NCBI RefSeq assembly: GCF_051014685.1 | Contig: NW_027479544.1 | Span: 37,743-101,742 of the forward strand | Direction: 5' to 3' | Source of the DNA: Ptiloglossa arizonensis | Lineage: Eukaryota; Arthropoda; Insecta; Hymenoptera; Colletidae | DNA: 64,000 nucleotides | Part shown: one piece after another, positions 36,855-49,061 of the stretch | Layout of the letters: every line of letters starts with the position of its first letter | How positions within the stretch are numbered: position 1 is the first letter of the stretch | The notes under the pieces: model-generated | The model's input: only the letters and a program-made list of their open reading frames with translations | The model's database searches: none | What the model was told of the DNA's origin: nothing | Translations under genes and position numbers: made by a program

Positions 36855-38000
36855 GGCATCAAACGCTTAACCAGAATGGCCTAGAGAAAAAATACACATA
36901 CCTCTGTAATCGGGCGAGTTTCGACTTTCAGATGCAACAGGAATTTTTGGTTTAGGTCAATCCGTTCGCGAGATATGGGAGTTTGAAGCTAAGAAATGGT
37001 TGAGAAGACAACAAATTTTTCGCATTTCTGCTGCTCCAAACGCTTAAACAGAATGGCCTAGGGAAAAAATACACATACCGTTGTAATCGGGCGAGTTTCT
37101 ACTTTCAGATGCAATAGGAATTTTTGGGTTATGTCAATCCGTTCGCGAGATATGGGAGATTGAAGCCAAGAAATGGTTGAGAAGGCAAAAAATTTTTCGC
37201 AATTCTGCTGCATCAAACGCTTAACCAGAATGGCCTAGGGAAAAAATACACATACCGCTGTAATCGGGCGAGTTTCTACTTTCAGATGCAACAGGAATTT
37301 TTGGTTTAGGTCAATCCGTTCGCGAGATATGGGAGTTTGAAGCCAAGAAATGGTTCAGAAGGCAAAAAATTTTTCGCAATTCTGCTGCTCCAAACGCTTA
37401 ACCAGAATGGCCTAGGGAAAAAATACACATACCGCTGTAATCGGGCGAGTTTCTACTTTCAGACGCAACAGGAATTTTTGAGTTAGGTCAATCCGTTCGC
37501 GAGATACGGGAGTTTGACGCTAAGAAATGGTTGAGAAGACAACAAATTTTTCGCAATTCTGCTGCTCCAAACGCTTAACCAGAATGGCCTAGGGAAAAAA
37601 TACACATACCGTGGTAATCGGGCGAGTTTCTACTTTCAGATGCAATAGGAATTTTTGGGTTAGGTCAATCCGTTCGCGAGATATGGGAGTTTGAAGCCAA
37701 GAAATGGTTGAGAAGGCAAAAAATTTTTCGCAATTCTGCGGCATCAAACGCTTAACCAGAATGGCCTAGAGAAAAAATACACATACCTCTGTAATCGGGC
37801 GAGTTTCGACTTTCAGATGCAACAGGAATTTTTGGTTTAGGTCAATCCGTTCGCGAGATATGGGAGTTTGAAGCTAAGAAATGGTTGAGAAGACAACAAA
37901 TTTTTCGCATTTCTGCTGCTCCAAACGCTTAAACAGAATGGCCTAGGGAAAAAATACACATACCGTTGTAATCGGGCGAGTTTCTACTTTCAGATGCAAT
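36197..38000 (+). repeat. 5-monomer higher-order repeat (886/885 bp)
   Basis: Unit 1 36197-37082, unit 2 37083-37967 and a short continuation to 38000. It begins inside the tail of the 17-monomer duplication. Markers: 'ttatgtcaatcc' (36243/37129), 'gggagattgaagcc', 'tggttcagaagg', 'ctagagaaaa' and 'acctctgtaatc'. The shift falls from 886 to 885 because unit 2 lacks the extra base of 'aggggaaaaaat'. It must be later than the last monomers of the 17-monomer unit it copies. Confidence 0.9.
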
Positions 38001-38849
38001 TGGAATTTTTGGGTTAGGTCAATCCGTTCGCGAGATATGGGAATTTGAAGCCAAGAAATGGTTGAAAAGGCAAAAAATTTTTCGCAATTCTGATGCTCCA
38101 AACGCTTAACCAGAATGGCCTAGGGAAAAAATACACATACCGTTGTAATCGGGCGAGTTTCTACTTTCAGTCGCTACAGGAATTTTTGGGTTATGTCAAT
38201 CCGTTCGCGAGATATGGGAGTTTGAAGCCATGAAATGGTTGAGAAGGCAAAAAATTTTTCGCAATTCTGCTGCTCCAAACGCTTAACAAGAATGGCCTAG
38301 GGAAAAAATACACATACCGTTGTAATCGGGCGAGTTTCTACTTTCAGATGCAATTGGAATTTTTGGGTTAGGTCAATCCGTTCGCGAGATATGGGAGTTT
38401 GAAGCCAAGAAATGGTTGAGAAGGCAAAAAATTTTTCGCAATTCTGCTGCTCCAAACGCTTAACAAGAATGGCCTAGGGAAAAAATACACATACCGTTGT
38501 AATCGGGCGAGTTTCTACTTTCAGATGCAATTGGAATTTTTGAGTTATGTCAATCCGTTCGCGAGATATGGGAGTTTGAAGCCAAGAAATGGTTGAGAAG
38601 GCAAAAGATTTTTCGCAATTCTGCTGCTCCAAACGCTTAACAAGAATGGCCTAGGGATAAAATACACATACCGTTGTAATCGGGCGAGTTTCTACTTTCA
38701 GATGCAACAGGAATTTTTGGGTTAGGTCAATCCGTTCGCGAGATATGGGAGTTTGAAGCTAAGAAATGGTTGAGAAGACAACAAATTTTTCGCATTTCTG
38801 CTGCTCCAAACGCTTAAACAGAATGGCCTAGGGAAAAAATACACACACC
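38001..38849 (+). repeat. Mosaic monomers of zone 2
   Basis: Nearly five monomers with 'gggaatttgaagcc', 'tggttgaaaagg', 'tgatgctcc', 'cagtcgctac' (38170), 'gccatgaaatgg' and 'gggataaaat'. The variants recur at 39.6 and 44.4 kb in other orders. No clear tandem unit was found here. Confidence 0.78.
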
Positions 38850-41178
38850 GTTGTAATCGGGCGAGTTTCTACTTTCAGATGCAATTGGAATTTTTGGGTT
38901 AGGTCAATCCGTTCGCGAGATATGGGAATTTGAAGCCAAGAAATGGTTGAGAAGGCAAAAAATTTTTCGCAATTCTGCTGCTCCAAACGCTTAACAAGAA
39001 TGGCCTAGGGAAAAAATACACATACCGTTGTAATCGGGCGAGTTTCTACTTTCAGACGCTACAGGAATTTTTGGGTTAGGTCAATCCGTTCGCGAGATAT
39101 GGGAGTTTGAGCCAAGAAATGGTTGAGAAGGCGAAAAATTTTTCGCAATTCTGCTGCTACAAACGCTTAACCAGAATGGCCTAGGGAAAAAATACACATA
39201 CCGTGGTAATCGGGCGAGTTTCTACTTTCAGATGCAATAGGAATTTTTGGGTTAGGTCAATCCGTTCGCGAGATATGGGAGTTTGAAGCCAAGAAATGGT
39301 TGAGAAGGCAAAAAATTTTTCGCAATTCTGCTGCATCAAACGCTTAACCAGAATGGCCTAGGGAAAAAATACACATACCTCTGTAATCGGGCGAGTTTGG
39401 ACTTTCAGATGCAACAGGAATTTTTGGTTTAGGTCAATCCGTTCGCGAGATATGGGAGTTTGAAGCCAAGAAATGGTTGAGAAGGCAAAAAATTTTTCGC
39501 AATTCTGCTGCTCCAAACGCTTAACCAGAATGGCCTAGGGTAAAAATACACCTACCGTTGTAATCGGGCGAGTTTCTACTTTCAGATGCAATTGGAATTT
39601 TTGGGTTAGGTCAATCCGTTCGCGAGATATGGGAATTTGAAGCCAAGAAATGGTTGAAAAGGCAAAAAATTTTTCGCAATTCTGATGCTCCAAACGCTTA
39701 ACCAGAATGGCCTAGGGAAAAAATACACATACCGTTGTAATCGGGCGAGTTTCTACTTTCAGTCATGCAACAGGAATTTTTGGGTTAGGTCAATCCGTTC
39801 GCGAGATATGGGAGTTTGAAGCTAAGAAATGGTTGAGAAGACAACAAATTTTTCGCACTTCTGCTGCTCCAAACGCTTAACCAGAATGGCCTAGGGAAAA
39901 ATACACATACCGCTGTAAACGGGCGAGTTTCTACTTTCAGATGCAACAGGAATTTTTGGGTTAGGTCAATCCGTTCGCGAGATATGGGAGTTTGAGGCAA
40001 AGAAATGGTTGAGAAGGCAAAAAATTTTTCGCAATTCTGCTGCTCCAAACGCTTAACAAGAATGGCCTAGGGAAAAAATACACATACCGTTGTAATCGGG
40101 CGAGTTTCTACTTTCAGATGCAACAGGAATTTTTGGGTTAGGTCAATCCGTTCGCGAGATATGGGAGTTTGACGCTAAGAAATGGTTGAGAAGGCAAAAA
40201 ATTTTTCTCAATTCTGCTGCTCCAAACGCTTAACCAGAATGGCCCAGGGAAAAATACACATACCGTGGTAATCGGGCGAGTTTCTACTTTCAGATGCAAT
40301 TGGAATTTTTGGGTTAGGTCAATCCGTTCGCGAGATATGGGAGTTTGAAGCCAAGAAATGGTTGAGAAGGCAAAAAATTTTTCGCAATTCTGCTGCTCCA
40401 AACGCTTAACAAGAATGGCCTAGGGAAAAAATACACATACCGTTGTAATCGGGCGAGTTTCTACTTTCAGATGCAATTGGAATTTTTGGGTTAGGTCAAT
40501 CCGTTCGCGAGATATGGGAATTTGAAGCCAAGAAATGGTTGAGAAGGCAAAAAATTTTTCGCAATTCTGCTGCTCCAAACGCTTAACAAGAATGGCCTAG
40601 GGAAAAAATACACATACCGTTGTAATCGGGCGAGTTTCTACTTTCAGACGCTACAGGAATTTTTGGGTTAGGTCAATCCGTTCGCGAGATATGGGAGTTT
40701 GAGCCAAGAAATGGTTGAGAAGGCGAAAAATTTTTCGCAATTCTGCTGCTACAAACGCTTAACCAGAATGGCCTAGGGAAAAAATACACATACCGTGGTA
40801 ATCGGGCGAGTTTCTACTTTCAGATGCAATAGGAATTTTTGGGTTAGGTCAATCCGTTCGCGAGATATGGGAGTTTGAAGCCAAGAAATGGTTGAGAAGG
40901 CAAAAAATTTTTCGCAATTCTGCTGCATCAAACGCTTAACCAGAATGGCCTAGGGAAAAAATACACATACCTCTGTAATCGGGCGAGTTTCGACTTTCAG
41001 ATGCAACAGGAATTTTTGGTTTAGGTCAATCCGTTCGCGAGATATGGGAGTTTGAAGCCAAGAAATGGTTGAGAAGGCAAAAAATTTTTCGCAATTCTGC
41101 TGCTCCAAACGCTTAACCAGAATGGCCTAGGGTAAAAATACACCTACCGTTGTAATCGGGCGAGTTTCTACTTTCAGA
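38850..41178 (+). repeat. 9-monomer-spaced duplication (1,592-bp shift)
   Basis: 38850-39586 matches 40442-41178. The clearest marker is a one-base deletion giving 'tttgagccaag' at 39107 and 40699; others are 'gctacaaacgcttaacc', 'gtggtaatc', 'gcatcaaac' and 'acctctgtaatc'. One difference was seen, 'gtttggac' (39396) against 'gtttcgac'. Between the copies (39587-40441) lie monomers with 'gtttgaggcaaag', 'gtttgacgctaag', 'ttttctcaattc' and two 176-bp copies, one with 'gtaaacggg' (near 39918) and the other with 'ggcccaggg' (near 40241). Confidence 0.86.
39759..39774 (+). repeat. Two-base register slip at a variant junction
   Basis: The sequence here reads 'ttcagtcatgcaac'. Other monomers have 'ttcagatgcaac' or, at 38167, 'ttcagtcgctac'. 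This copy looks like the 'ttcagtc' type joined to the 'atgcaac' type with two extra bases, giving a 179-bp monomer (39639 to 39818). Most other junctions in the array keep perfect register, so this may be an imprecise crossover or repair scar. Confidence 0.6.
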
Positions 41179-42900
41179 CGCAACAGGAATCTTTGAGTTA
41201 GGTCAATCCGTTCGCGAGATATGGGAGTTTGAAGCCAAGGAACGGTTGAGAAGGCAAAAAATTTTTCGCAATTCTGCTGCTCCAAACGCTTAACCAGAAT
41301 GGCCTAGGGAAAAAATACACATACCGTTGTAATCGGGCGAGTTTCTCCTTTCAGATGCAACAGGAATTTTTGGGTCAGGTTAATCCGTTCGCGAGATATG
41401 GGAGTTTGAAGCTAAGAAATGGTTGAGAAGACAACCAATTTTTCGCACTTCTGCTGCTCCAAACGCTTAACCAGAATGGCCTAGGGAAAAAATACACATA
41501 CCGTTGTAATCGAGCGAGTTTCTACTTTCAGATGCAACAGGAATTTTTGGGTTAGGTCAATCCGTTCGCGAGATATGGGAGTTTGAAGCAAAGAAATGGT
41601 TGAGAAGGCAAAAAATTTTTCGCAATTCTGCTGCTCCAAACGCTTAACAAGAATAGCCTAGGGAAAAAATACACATGCCGTTGTAATCGGGCGAGTTTCT
41701 ACTTTCAGATGCAACAGGAATTTTTGGGTTATGTCAATCCGTTCGCGAGATATGGGAGTTTGAAGCTAAGAAATGGTTGAGAAGACAACAAATTTTTCGC
41801 ACTTCTGCTGCTCCAAACGCTTAACCAGAATGGCCTAGGGAAAAAATACACATACCGTTGTAATCGGGCGAGTTTCTACTTTCAGATGCAACAGGAATTT
41901 TTGGGTTAGGTCAATCCGTTCGCGAGATATGGGAGTTTGAAGCAAAGAAATGGTTGAGAAGGCAAAAAATTTTTCGCAATTCTGCTGCTCCAAACGCTTA
42001 ACAAGAATGGCCTAGGGAAAAAATACACATACCGTTGTAATCGGGCGAGTTTCTACTTTCAGACGCTACAGGAATTTTTGGGTTAGGTCAATCCGTTCGC
42101 GAGATATGGGTGTTTGAAGCCAAGAAATGGTTGAGAAGGCGAAAAATTTTTCGCAATTCTGCTGCTCCAAACGCTTAACCAGAATGGCCTAGGGAAAAAA
42201 TACACATACCGTGGTAATCGGGCGAGTTTCTACTTTCAGATGCAATAGGAATTTTTGGGTTAGGTCAATCCGTTCGCGAGATATGGGAGTTTGAAGCCAA
42301 GAAATGGTTTAGAAGGCAAAAAATTTTTCGCAATTCTGCTGCATCAAACGCTTAACCAGAATGGCCTAGGGAAAAAATACACATACCGTTGTAATCGGGC
42401 GAGTTTCTACTTTCAGATGCAATTGGAATTTTTGAGTTAGGTCAATCCGTTCGCGAGATATGGGAGTTTGAAGCCAAGAAATGGTTGAGAAGGCAAAAGA
42501 TTTTTCGCAATTCTGCTGCTCCAAACGCTTAACAAGAATGGCCTAGGGAAAAAATACACATACCGTTGTAATCGGGCGAGTTTCTACTTTCAGATGCAAC
42601 AGGAATTTTTGGGTTAGGTCAATCCGTTCGCGAGATATGGGAGTTTGAAGCTAAGAAATGGTTGAGAAGACAACAAATTTTTCGCATTTCTGCTGCTCCA
42701 AACGCTTAAACAGAATGGCCTAGGGAAAAAATACACACACCGTTGTAATCGGGCGAGTTTCTACTTTCAGATGCAATTGGAATTTTTGGGTTAGGTCAAT
42801 CCGTTCGCGAGATATGGGAGTTTGAAGCCAAGAAATGGTTGAGAAGGCGAAAAATTTTTCGCAATTCTGCTGCTACAAACGCTTAACAAGAATGGCCTAG
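41179..42900 (+). repeat. Mosaic monomers, partly repeating every two
   Basis: About 9.7 monomers. The pair around 41541-41700 resembles the pair around 41895-42050 ('gaagcaaagaaatgg' then 'cttaacaag') at about 354 bp. Private changes are 'gtttctccttt' (41341), 'gggtcaggttaatcc', 'caaccaatt', 'agaatagcc' and 'tggtttagaagg'. Satellite only. Confidence 0.75.
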
Positions 42901-45300
42901 GGAAAAAATACACATACCGTTGTAATCGGGCGAGTTTCTACTTTCAGATGCAATTGGAATTTTTGAGTTAGGTCAATCCGTTTGCGAGATACGGGAGTTT
43001 GAAGCAAAGAAATGGTTGAGAAGGCAAAAAATTTTTCGCAATTCTGCTGCTCCAAACGCTTAACAAGAATGGCCTAGGGAAAAAATACACATACCGTTGT
43101 AATCGGGCGAGTTTCTACTTTCAGACGCTACAGGAATTTTTGGGTTAGGTCAATCCGTTCGCGAGATATTGGAGTTTGAAGCCAAGAAATGGTTGAGAAG
43201 GCGAAAAATTTTTCGCAATTCTGATGCTCCAAACGCTTAACAAGAATGGCCTAGGGAAAAAATACACATACCGTTGTAATCGGGCGAGTTTCTACTTTCA
43301 GACGCTACAGGAATTTTTGGGTTAGGTCAATCCGTTCGCGAGATATTGGAGTTTGAAGCCAAGAAATGGTTGAGAAGGCGAAAAATTTTTCGCAATTCTG
43401 ATGCTCCAAACGCTTAACAAGAATGGCCTAGGGAAAAAATACACATACCGTTGTAATCGGGCGAGTTTCTACTTTCAGATGCAATTGGAATTTTTGAGTT
43501 AGGTCAATCCGTTTGCGAGATACGGGAGTTTGAAGCAAAGAAATGGTTGAGAAGGCAAAAAATTTTTCGCAATTCTGCTGCTCCAAACGCTTAACAAGAA
43601 TGGCCTAGGGAAAAAATACACATACCGTTGTAATCGGGCGAGTTTCTACTTTCAGACGCTACAGGAATTTTTGGGTTAGGTCAATCCGTTCGCGAGATAT
43701 TGGAGTTTGAAGCCAAGAAATGGTTGAGAAGGCGAAAAATTTTTCGCAATTCTGCTGCTCCAAACGCTTAACCAGAATGGCCTAGGGAAAAAATACACAT
43801 ACCGTGGTAATCGGGCGAGTTTCTACTTTCAGATGCAATAGGAATTTTTGGGTTAGGTCAATCCGTTCGCGAGATATGGGAGTTTGAAGCCAAGAAATGG
43901 TTGAGGAGGCAAAAAATTTTTCGCAATTCTGCTGCATCAAACGCTTAACCAGAATGGCCTAGGGAAAAAATACACATACCGCTGTAATCGGGCGAGTTTC
44001 TACTTTCAGATGCAACAGGAATTTTTGGTTTAGGTCAATCCGTTCGCGAGATATGGGAGTTTGAAGCCAAGAAATGGTTCAGAAGGCAAAAAATTTTTCG
44101 CAATTCTGCTGCTCCAAACGCTTAACCAGAATGGCCTAGGGAAAAAATACACATACCTCTGTAATCGGGCGAGTTTCGACTTTCAGATGCAACAGGAATT
44201 TTTGGTTTAGGCTAATCCGTTCGCGAGATATGGGAGTTTGAAGCTAAGAAATGGTTGAGAAGACAACAAATTCTTCGCATTTCTGCTGCTCCAAACGCTT
44301 AAACAGAATGGCCTAGGGAAAAAATACACATACCGTTGTAATCGGGCGAGTTTCTACTTTCAGATGCAATTGGAATTTTTGGGTTAGGTCAATCCGTTCG
44401 CGAGATATGGGAATTTGAAGCCAAGAAATGGTTGAAAAGGCAAAAAATTTTTCGCAATTCTGATGCTCCAAACGCTTAACCAGAATGGCCTAGGGAAAAA
44501 ATACACATACCGTTGTAATCGGGCGAGTTTCTACTTTCAGACGCTACAGGAATTTTTGGGTTATGTCAATCCGTTCGCGAGATATGGGAATTTGAAGCCA
44601 AGAAATGGTTGAAAAGGCAAAAAATTTTTCGCAATTCTGATGCTCCAAACGCTTAACCAGAATGGCCTAGGGAAAAAATACACATACCGTTGTAATCGGG
44701 CGAGTTTCTACTTTCAGACGCTACAGGAATTTTTGGGTTATGTCAATCCGTTCGCGAGATGTGGGAGTTTGAAGCCATGAAATGGTTGAGACGGCAAAAA
44801 ATTTTTCGCAATTCTGCTGCTCCAAACGCTTAACAAGAATGGCCTAGGGAAAAAATACACATACCGTTGTAATCGGGCGAGTTTCTACTTTCAGATGCAA
44901 TTGGAATTTTTGAGTTAGGTCAATCCGTTTGCGAGATACGGGAGTTTGAAGCAAAGAAATGGTTGAGAAGGCAAAAAATTTTTCGCAATTCTGCTGCTCC
45001 AAACGCTTAACAAGAATGGCCTAGGGAAAAAATACACATACCGTTGTAATCGGGCGAGTTTCTACTTTCAGACGCTACAGGAATTTTTGGGTTAGGTCAA
45101 TCCGTTCGCGAGATATTGGAGTTTGAAGCCAAGAAATGGTTGAGAAGGCGAAAAATTTTTCGCAATTCTGCTGCTCCAAACGCTTAACCAGAATGGCCTA
45201 GGGAAAAAATACACATACCGTGGTAATCGGGCGAGTTTCTACTTTCAGATGCAATAGGAATTTTTGGGTTAGGTCAATCCGTTCGCGAGATATGGGAGTT
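42901..45300 (+). repeat. 3-monomer and 8-monomer shifted copies with a doubled monomer
   Basis: The marker 'ccgtttgcgagatacgg', a change in the normally constant segment, occurs at about 42979, 43510 and 44926: shifts of 531 bp (three monomers) and 1,416 bp (eight). The adjacent monomers containing 43170 and 43347 are near-identical ('gagatattgg', 'ggcgaaaaa', 'tgatgctcc'), a simple one-monomer tandem duplication. A similar pair with 'gggaatttg' and 'ttgaaaagg' lies at about 44409 and 44587. 43470-43850 corresponds to 44886-45266. Confidence 0.82.
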
Positions 45301-46193
45301 TGAAGCCAAGAAATGGTTGAGAAGGCAAAAAATTTTTCGCAATTCTGCTGCTCCAAACGCTTAACCAGAATGGCCTAGGGTAAAAATACACCTACCGCTG
45401 TAATCGGGCGAGTTTCTACTTTCAGACGCAACAGGAATTTTTGAGTTAGGTCAATCCGTTCGCGAGATATGGGAGTTTGAAGCCAAGGAACGGTTGAGAA
45501 GGCAAAAAATTTTTCGCAATTCTGCTGCTCCAAACGCTTAACCAGAATGGCCTAGGGAAAAAATACACATACCGTGGTAATCGGGCGAGTTTCTACTTTC
45601 AGATGCAATAGGAATTTTTGGGTCAGGTCAATCCGTTCGCGAGATATGGGAGTTTGAAACGAAGAAATGGTTGAGAAGACAACAAATTTTTCGCAATTCC
45701 GCTGCTCCAAACGCTTAACAAGAATGGCCTAGGGAAAAAATACACATACCGTTGTAATCGGGCGAGTTTCTACTTTCAGACGCTACAGGAATTTTTGGGT
45801 TAGGTCAATCCGTTCGCGAGATATGGGAGTTTGAAGCCAAGAAATGGTTGAGAAGGCAAAAAATTTTTCGCAATTCTGCTGCTCCAAACGCTTAACTAGA
45901 ATGGCCTAGGGTAAAAATACACCTACCGATTTAATCGGGCGAGTTTCTACTTTCAGACGCAACAGGAATTTTTGAGTTAGGTCAATCCGTTCGCGAGATA
46001 TGGGAGTTTGAAGCCAAGGAACGGTTGAGAAGGCGAAAATTTTTCGCAATTCTGCTTCTCCAAACGCTTAACCAGAATGGCCTAGGGAAAAAATACACAT
46101 ACCGTTGTAATCGGGCGAGTCTCGACTTTCAGAAGCAATAGGAATTTTTGGGTTAGGTCAATCCGTTCGCGAGATATGGGAGTTTGAAGCCAT
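45301..46193 (+). repeat. Mosaic monomers at the zone 2 to zone 3 transition
   Basis: About five monomers with 'gggtaaaaatacacc', 'aaggaacgg', 'gaaacgaag' (45656), 'cgatttaatc' (45928) and the first 'gcgaaaatttttcgc' copy (46034) followed by 'gagtctcgac' (46118). The last two recur together at 49.9 and 51.2 kb and mark zone 3. Confidence 0.78.
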
Positions 46194-47545
46194 GAAATGG
46201 TTGAGAAGGCAAAAAATTTTTCGCAATTCTGCTGCTCCAAACGCTTAACAAGAATGGCCTAGGGAAAAAATACACATGCCGTTGTAATCGGGCGAGTTTC
46301 TACTTTCAGATGCAATTGGAACTTTTGGGTTAGTTCAATCCGTTCGCGAGATATGGGAGTTTGAAGCCAAGAAATGGTTGAGAAGGCAAAAAATTTTTCG
46401 CAATTCTGCTGCTCCAAACGCTTAACCAGAATGGCCTAGGGTAAAAATACACCTACCGCTGTAATCGGGCGAGTTTCTACTTTCAGACGCATCAGGAATT
46501 TTTGAGTTAGGTCAATCCGTTCGCGAGATATGGGAGTTTGAAGCCAAGGAACGGTTGAGAAGGCAAAAAATTTTTCGCAATTCTGCTGCTCCAAACGCTT
46601 AACCAGAATGGCCTAGGGAAAAAATACACATACCGTTGTAATCGGGCGAGTTTCTACTTTCAGATGCAACAGGAATTTTTGGGTTAGGTCAATCCGTTCG
46701 CGAGATATGGGAGTTTGAAGCTAAGAAATGGTTGAGAAGACAACAAATTTTTCGCACTTCTGCTGCTCCAAACGCTTAACCAGAATGGCCTAGGGAAAAA
46801 TACACATACCGCTGTAAACGGGCGAGTTTCTACTTTCAGATGCAACAGGAATTTTTGGGTTAGGTCAATCCGTTCGCGAGATATGGGAGTTTGAGGCAAA
46901 GAAATGGTTGAGAAGGCAAAAAATTTTTCGCAATTCTGCTGCTCCAAACGCTTAACAAGAATGGCCTAGGGAAAAAATACACATGCCGTTGTAATCGGGC
47001 GAGTTTCTACTTTCAGATGCAATTGGAATTTTTGGGTTAGTTCAATCCGTTCGCGAGATATGGGAGTTTGAAGCCAAGAAATGGTTGAGAAGGCAAAAAA
47101 TTTTTCGCAATTCTGCTGCTCCAAACGCTTAACCAGAATGGCCTAGGGTAAAAATACACCTACCGCTGTAATCGGGCGAGTTTCTACTTTCAGACGCATC
47201 AGGAATTTTTGAGTTAGGTCAATCCGTTCGCGAGATATGGGAGTTTGAAGCCAAGGAACGGTTGAGAAGGCAAAAAATTTTTCGCAATTCTGCTGCTCCA
47301 AACGCTTAACCAGAATGGCCTAGGGAAAAAATACACATACCATTGTAATCGGGCGAGTTTCTACTTTCAGATGCAACAGGAATTTTTGGGTTAGGTCAAT
47401 CCGTTCGCGAGATATGGGAGTTTGAAGCTAAGAAATGGTTGAGAAGACAACAAATTTTTCGCACTTCTGCTGCTCCAAACGCTTAACCAGAATGGCCTAG
47501 GGAAAAATACACATACCGCTGTAAACGGGCGAGTTTCTACTTTCA
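46194..47545 (+). repeat. 4-monomer higher-order repeat (707 bp), two copies
   Basis: 46194-46838 matches 46901-47545 at 707 bp (four monomers less 1). Markers: 'catgccg' (46274/46981), 'gggttagttcaatcc', 'gacgcatcagg', 'aaggaacgg' and the 176-bp 'gggaaaaatac' copy followed by 'gtaaacggg'. Differences noticed are 'ggaactttt' (46319) and 'accattg' (47339). Most of the second copy returns near 49.08-49.72 kb at a shift of 2,121 bp. Confidence 0.87.
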
Positions 47546-47664
47546 GGTGCAACAGGAATTTTTGGTTTAGGTCAATCCGTTCGCGAGATATGGGAGTTTG
47601 AAGCCATGAAATGGTTGAGAAGGCAAAAAATTTTTCGCAGTTCTGCTGCTCCAAACGCTTAACA

Positions 47665-49061
47665 AGAATGGCCTAGGGAAAAAATACACATACCGTTGTA
47701 ATCGGGCGAGTTTCTACTTTCAGATGCAACAGGAATTTTTGGGTTAGGTCAATCCGTTCGCGAGATATGGGAGTTTGACGCTAAGAAATGGTTGAGAAGG
47801 CAAAAAATTTTTCGCAATTCTGCTGCTCCAAACGCTTAACCAGAATGGCCTAGGGTAAAAATACACATACCGCTGTAATCGGGCGAGTTTCGACTTTCAG
47901 AAGCAATAGGAATTTTTGGATTAGGTCAATCCGTTCGCGAGATATGGGAGTTTGAAGCCAAGAAATGGTTGAGAAGGCAAAACATTTTTCGCAATTCTGC
48001 TGCCCCAAACGCTTAACCAGAATGGCCTAGGGAAAAAATACACATACCGTTGTAATCGGGCGAGTTTCTACTTTCAGACGCTACAGGAATTTTTGGGTTA
48101 GGTCAATCCGTTCGCGAGATATGGGAGTTTGAAGCCAAGAAATGGTTGAGAAGACAACAAATTTTTCGCACTTCTGCTGCTCCAAACGCTTAACCAGAAT
48201 GGCCTACGGAAAAAATACACATACCGTTGTAATCGGGCGAGTTTCGACTTTTAGAAGCAATAGGAATTTTTGGGTTAGGTCAATCCGTTCGCGAGATATG
48301 GGAGTTTGAAGCCAAGGAACGGTTGAGAAGGCGAAAATTTTTCGCAATTCTGCTTCTCCAAACGCTTAACCAGAATGGCCTAGGGAAAAAATACACATAC
48401 CGTTGTAATCGGGCGAGTTTCTACTTTCAGATGCAACAGGAATTTTTGGGTTAGGTCAATCCGTTCGCGAGATATGGGAGTTTGACGCTAAGAAATGGTT
48501 GAGAAGGCAAAAAATTTTTCGCAATTCTGCTGCTCCAAACGCTTAACCAGAATGGCCTAGGGTAAAAATACACATACCGCTGTAATCGGGCGAGTTTCGA
48601 CTTTCAGAAGCAATAGGAATTTTTGGATTAGGTCAATCCGTTCGCGAGATATGGGAGTTTGAAGCCAAGAAATGGTTGAGAAGGCAAAACATTTTTCGCA
48701 ATTCTGCTGCCCCAAACGCTTAACCAGAATGGCCTAGGGAAAAAATACACATACCGTTGTAATCGGGCGAGTTTCTACTTTCAGACGCTACAGGAATTTT
48801 TGGGTTAGGTCAATCCGTTCGCGAGATATGGGAGTTTGAAGCCAAGAAATGGTTGAGAAGACAACAAATTTTTCGCACTTCTGCTGCTCCAAACGCTTAA
48901 CCAGAATGGCCTACGGAAAAAATACACATACCGTTGTAATCGGGCGAGTTTCGACTTTTAGAAGCAATAGGAATTTTTGGGTTAGGTCAATCCGTTCGCG
49001 AGATATGGGAGTTTGAAGCCAAGGAACGGTTGAGAAGGCGAAAATTTTTCGCAATTCTGCT
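47665..49061 (+). repeat. 4-monomer higher-order repeat (707 bp), different composition
   Basis: Unit 1 47665-48371, unit 2 48372-49061. Markers at 707-bp spacing: 'gggtaaaaatacacatacc', 'ttttggattagg', 'gcaaaacattt', 'gctgccccaaac', 'ctacggaaaa' (48204/48911), 'cttttagaagc' and 'gcgaaaatttttcgc'. The units part at 'ctgcttctcc' versus 'ctgctgctcc' (48355/49062). Most of a third copy occurs near 50.5-51.2 kb. Confidence 0.89.

Noticed and set aside
39785..40048. 87-codon minus-strand frames here and at about 40.1, 46.7, 47.4, 49.5, 50.2, 51.8, 53.0, 54.6, 56.1, 58.4, 59.8 and 59.9 kb
   Set aside because: They start at TTG, not ATG, and consist of one and a half monomers joined through the one-base-shorter 'gggaaaaatac' copy. 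Same repeat, not a protein family.
46333..46341. GTTCAATCC matching an RNA polymerase III B-box, with A-box-like 'tggcctagggg' in other monomers
   Set aside because: The B-box form arises from one G-to-T change present in five related copies, the best A-box form is in different monomers, and the spacing would be about 75 bp. No tRNA or SINE structure was found.
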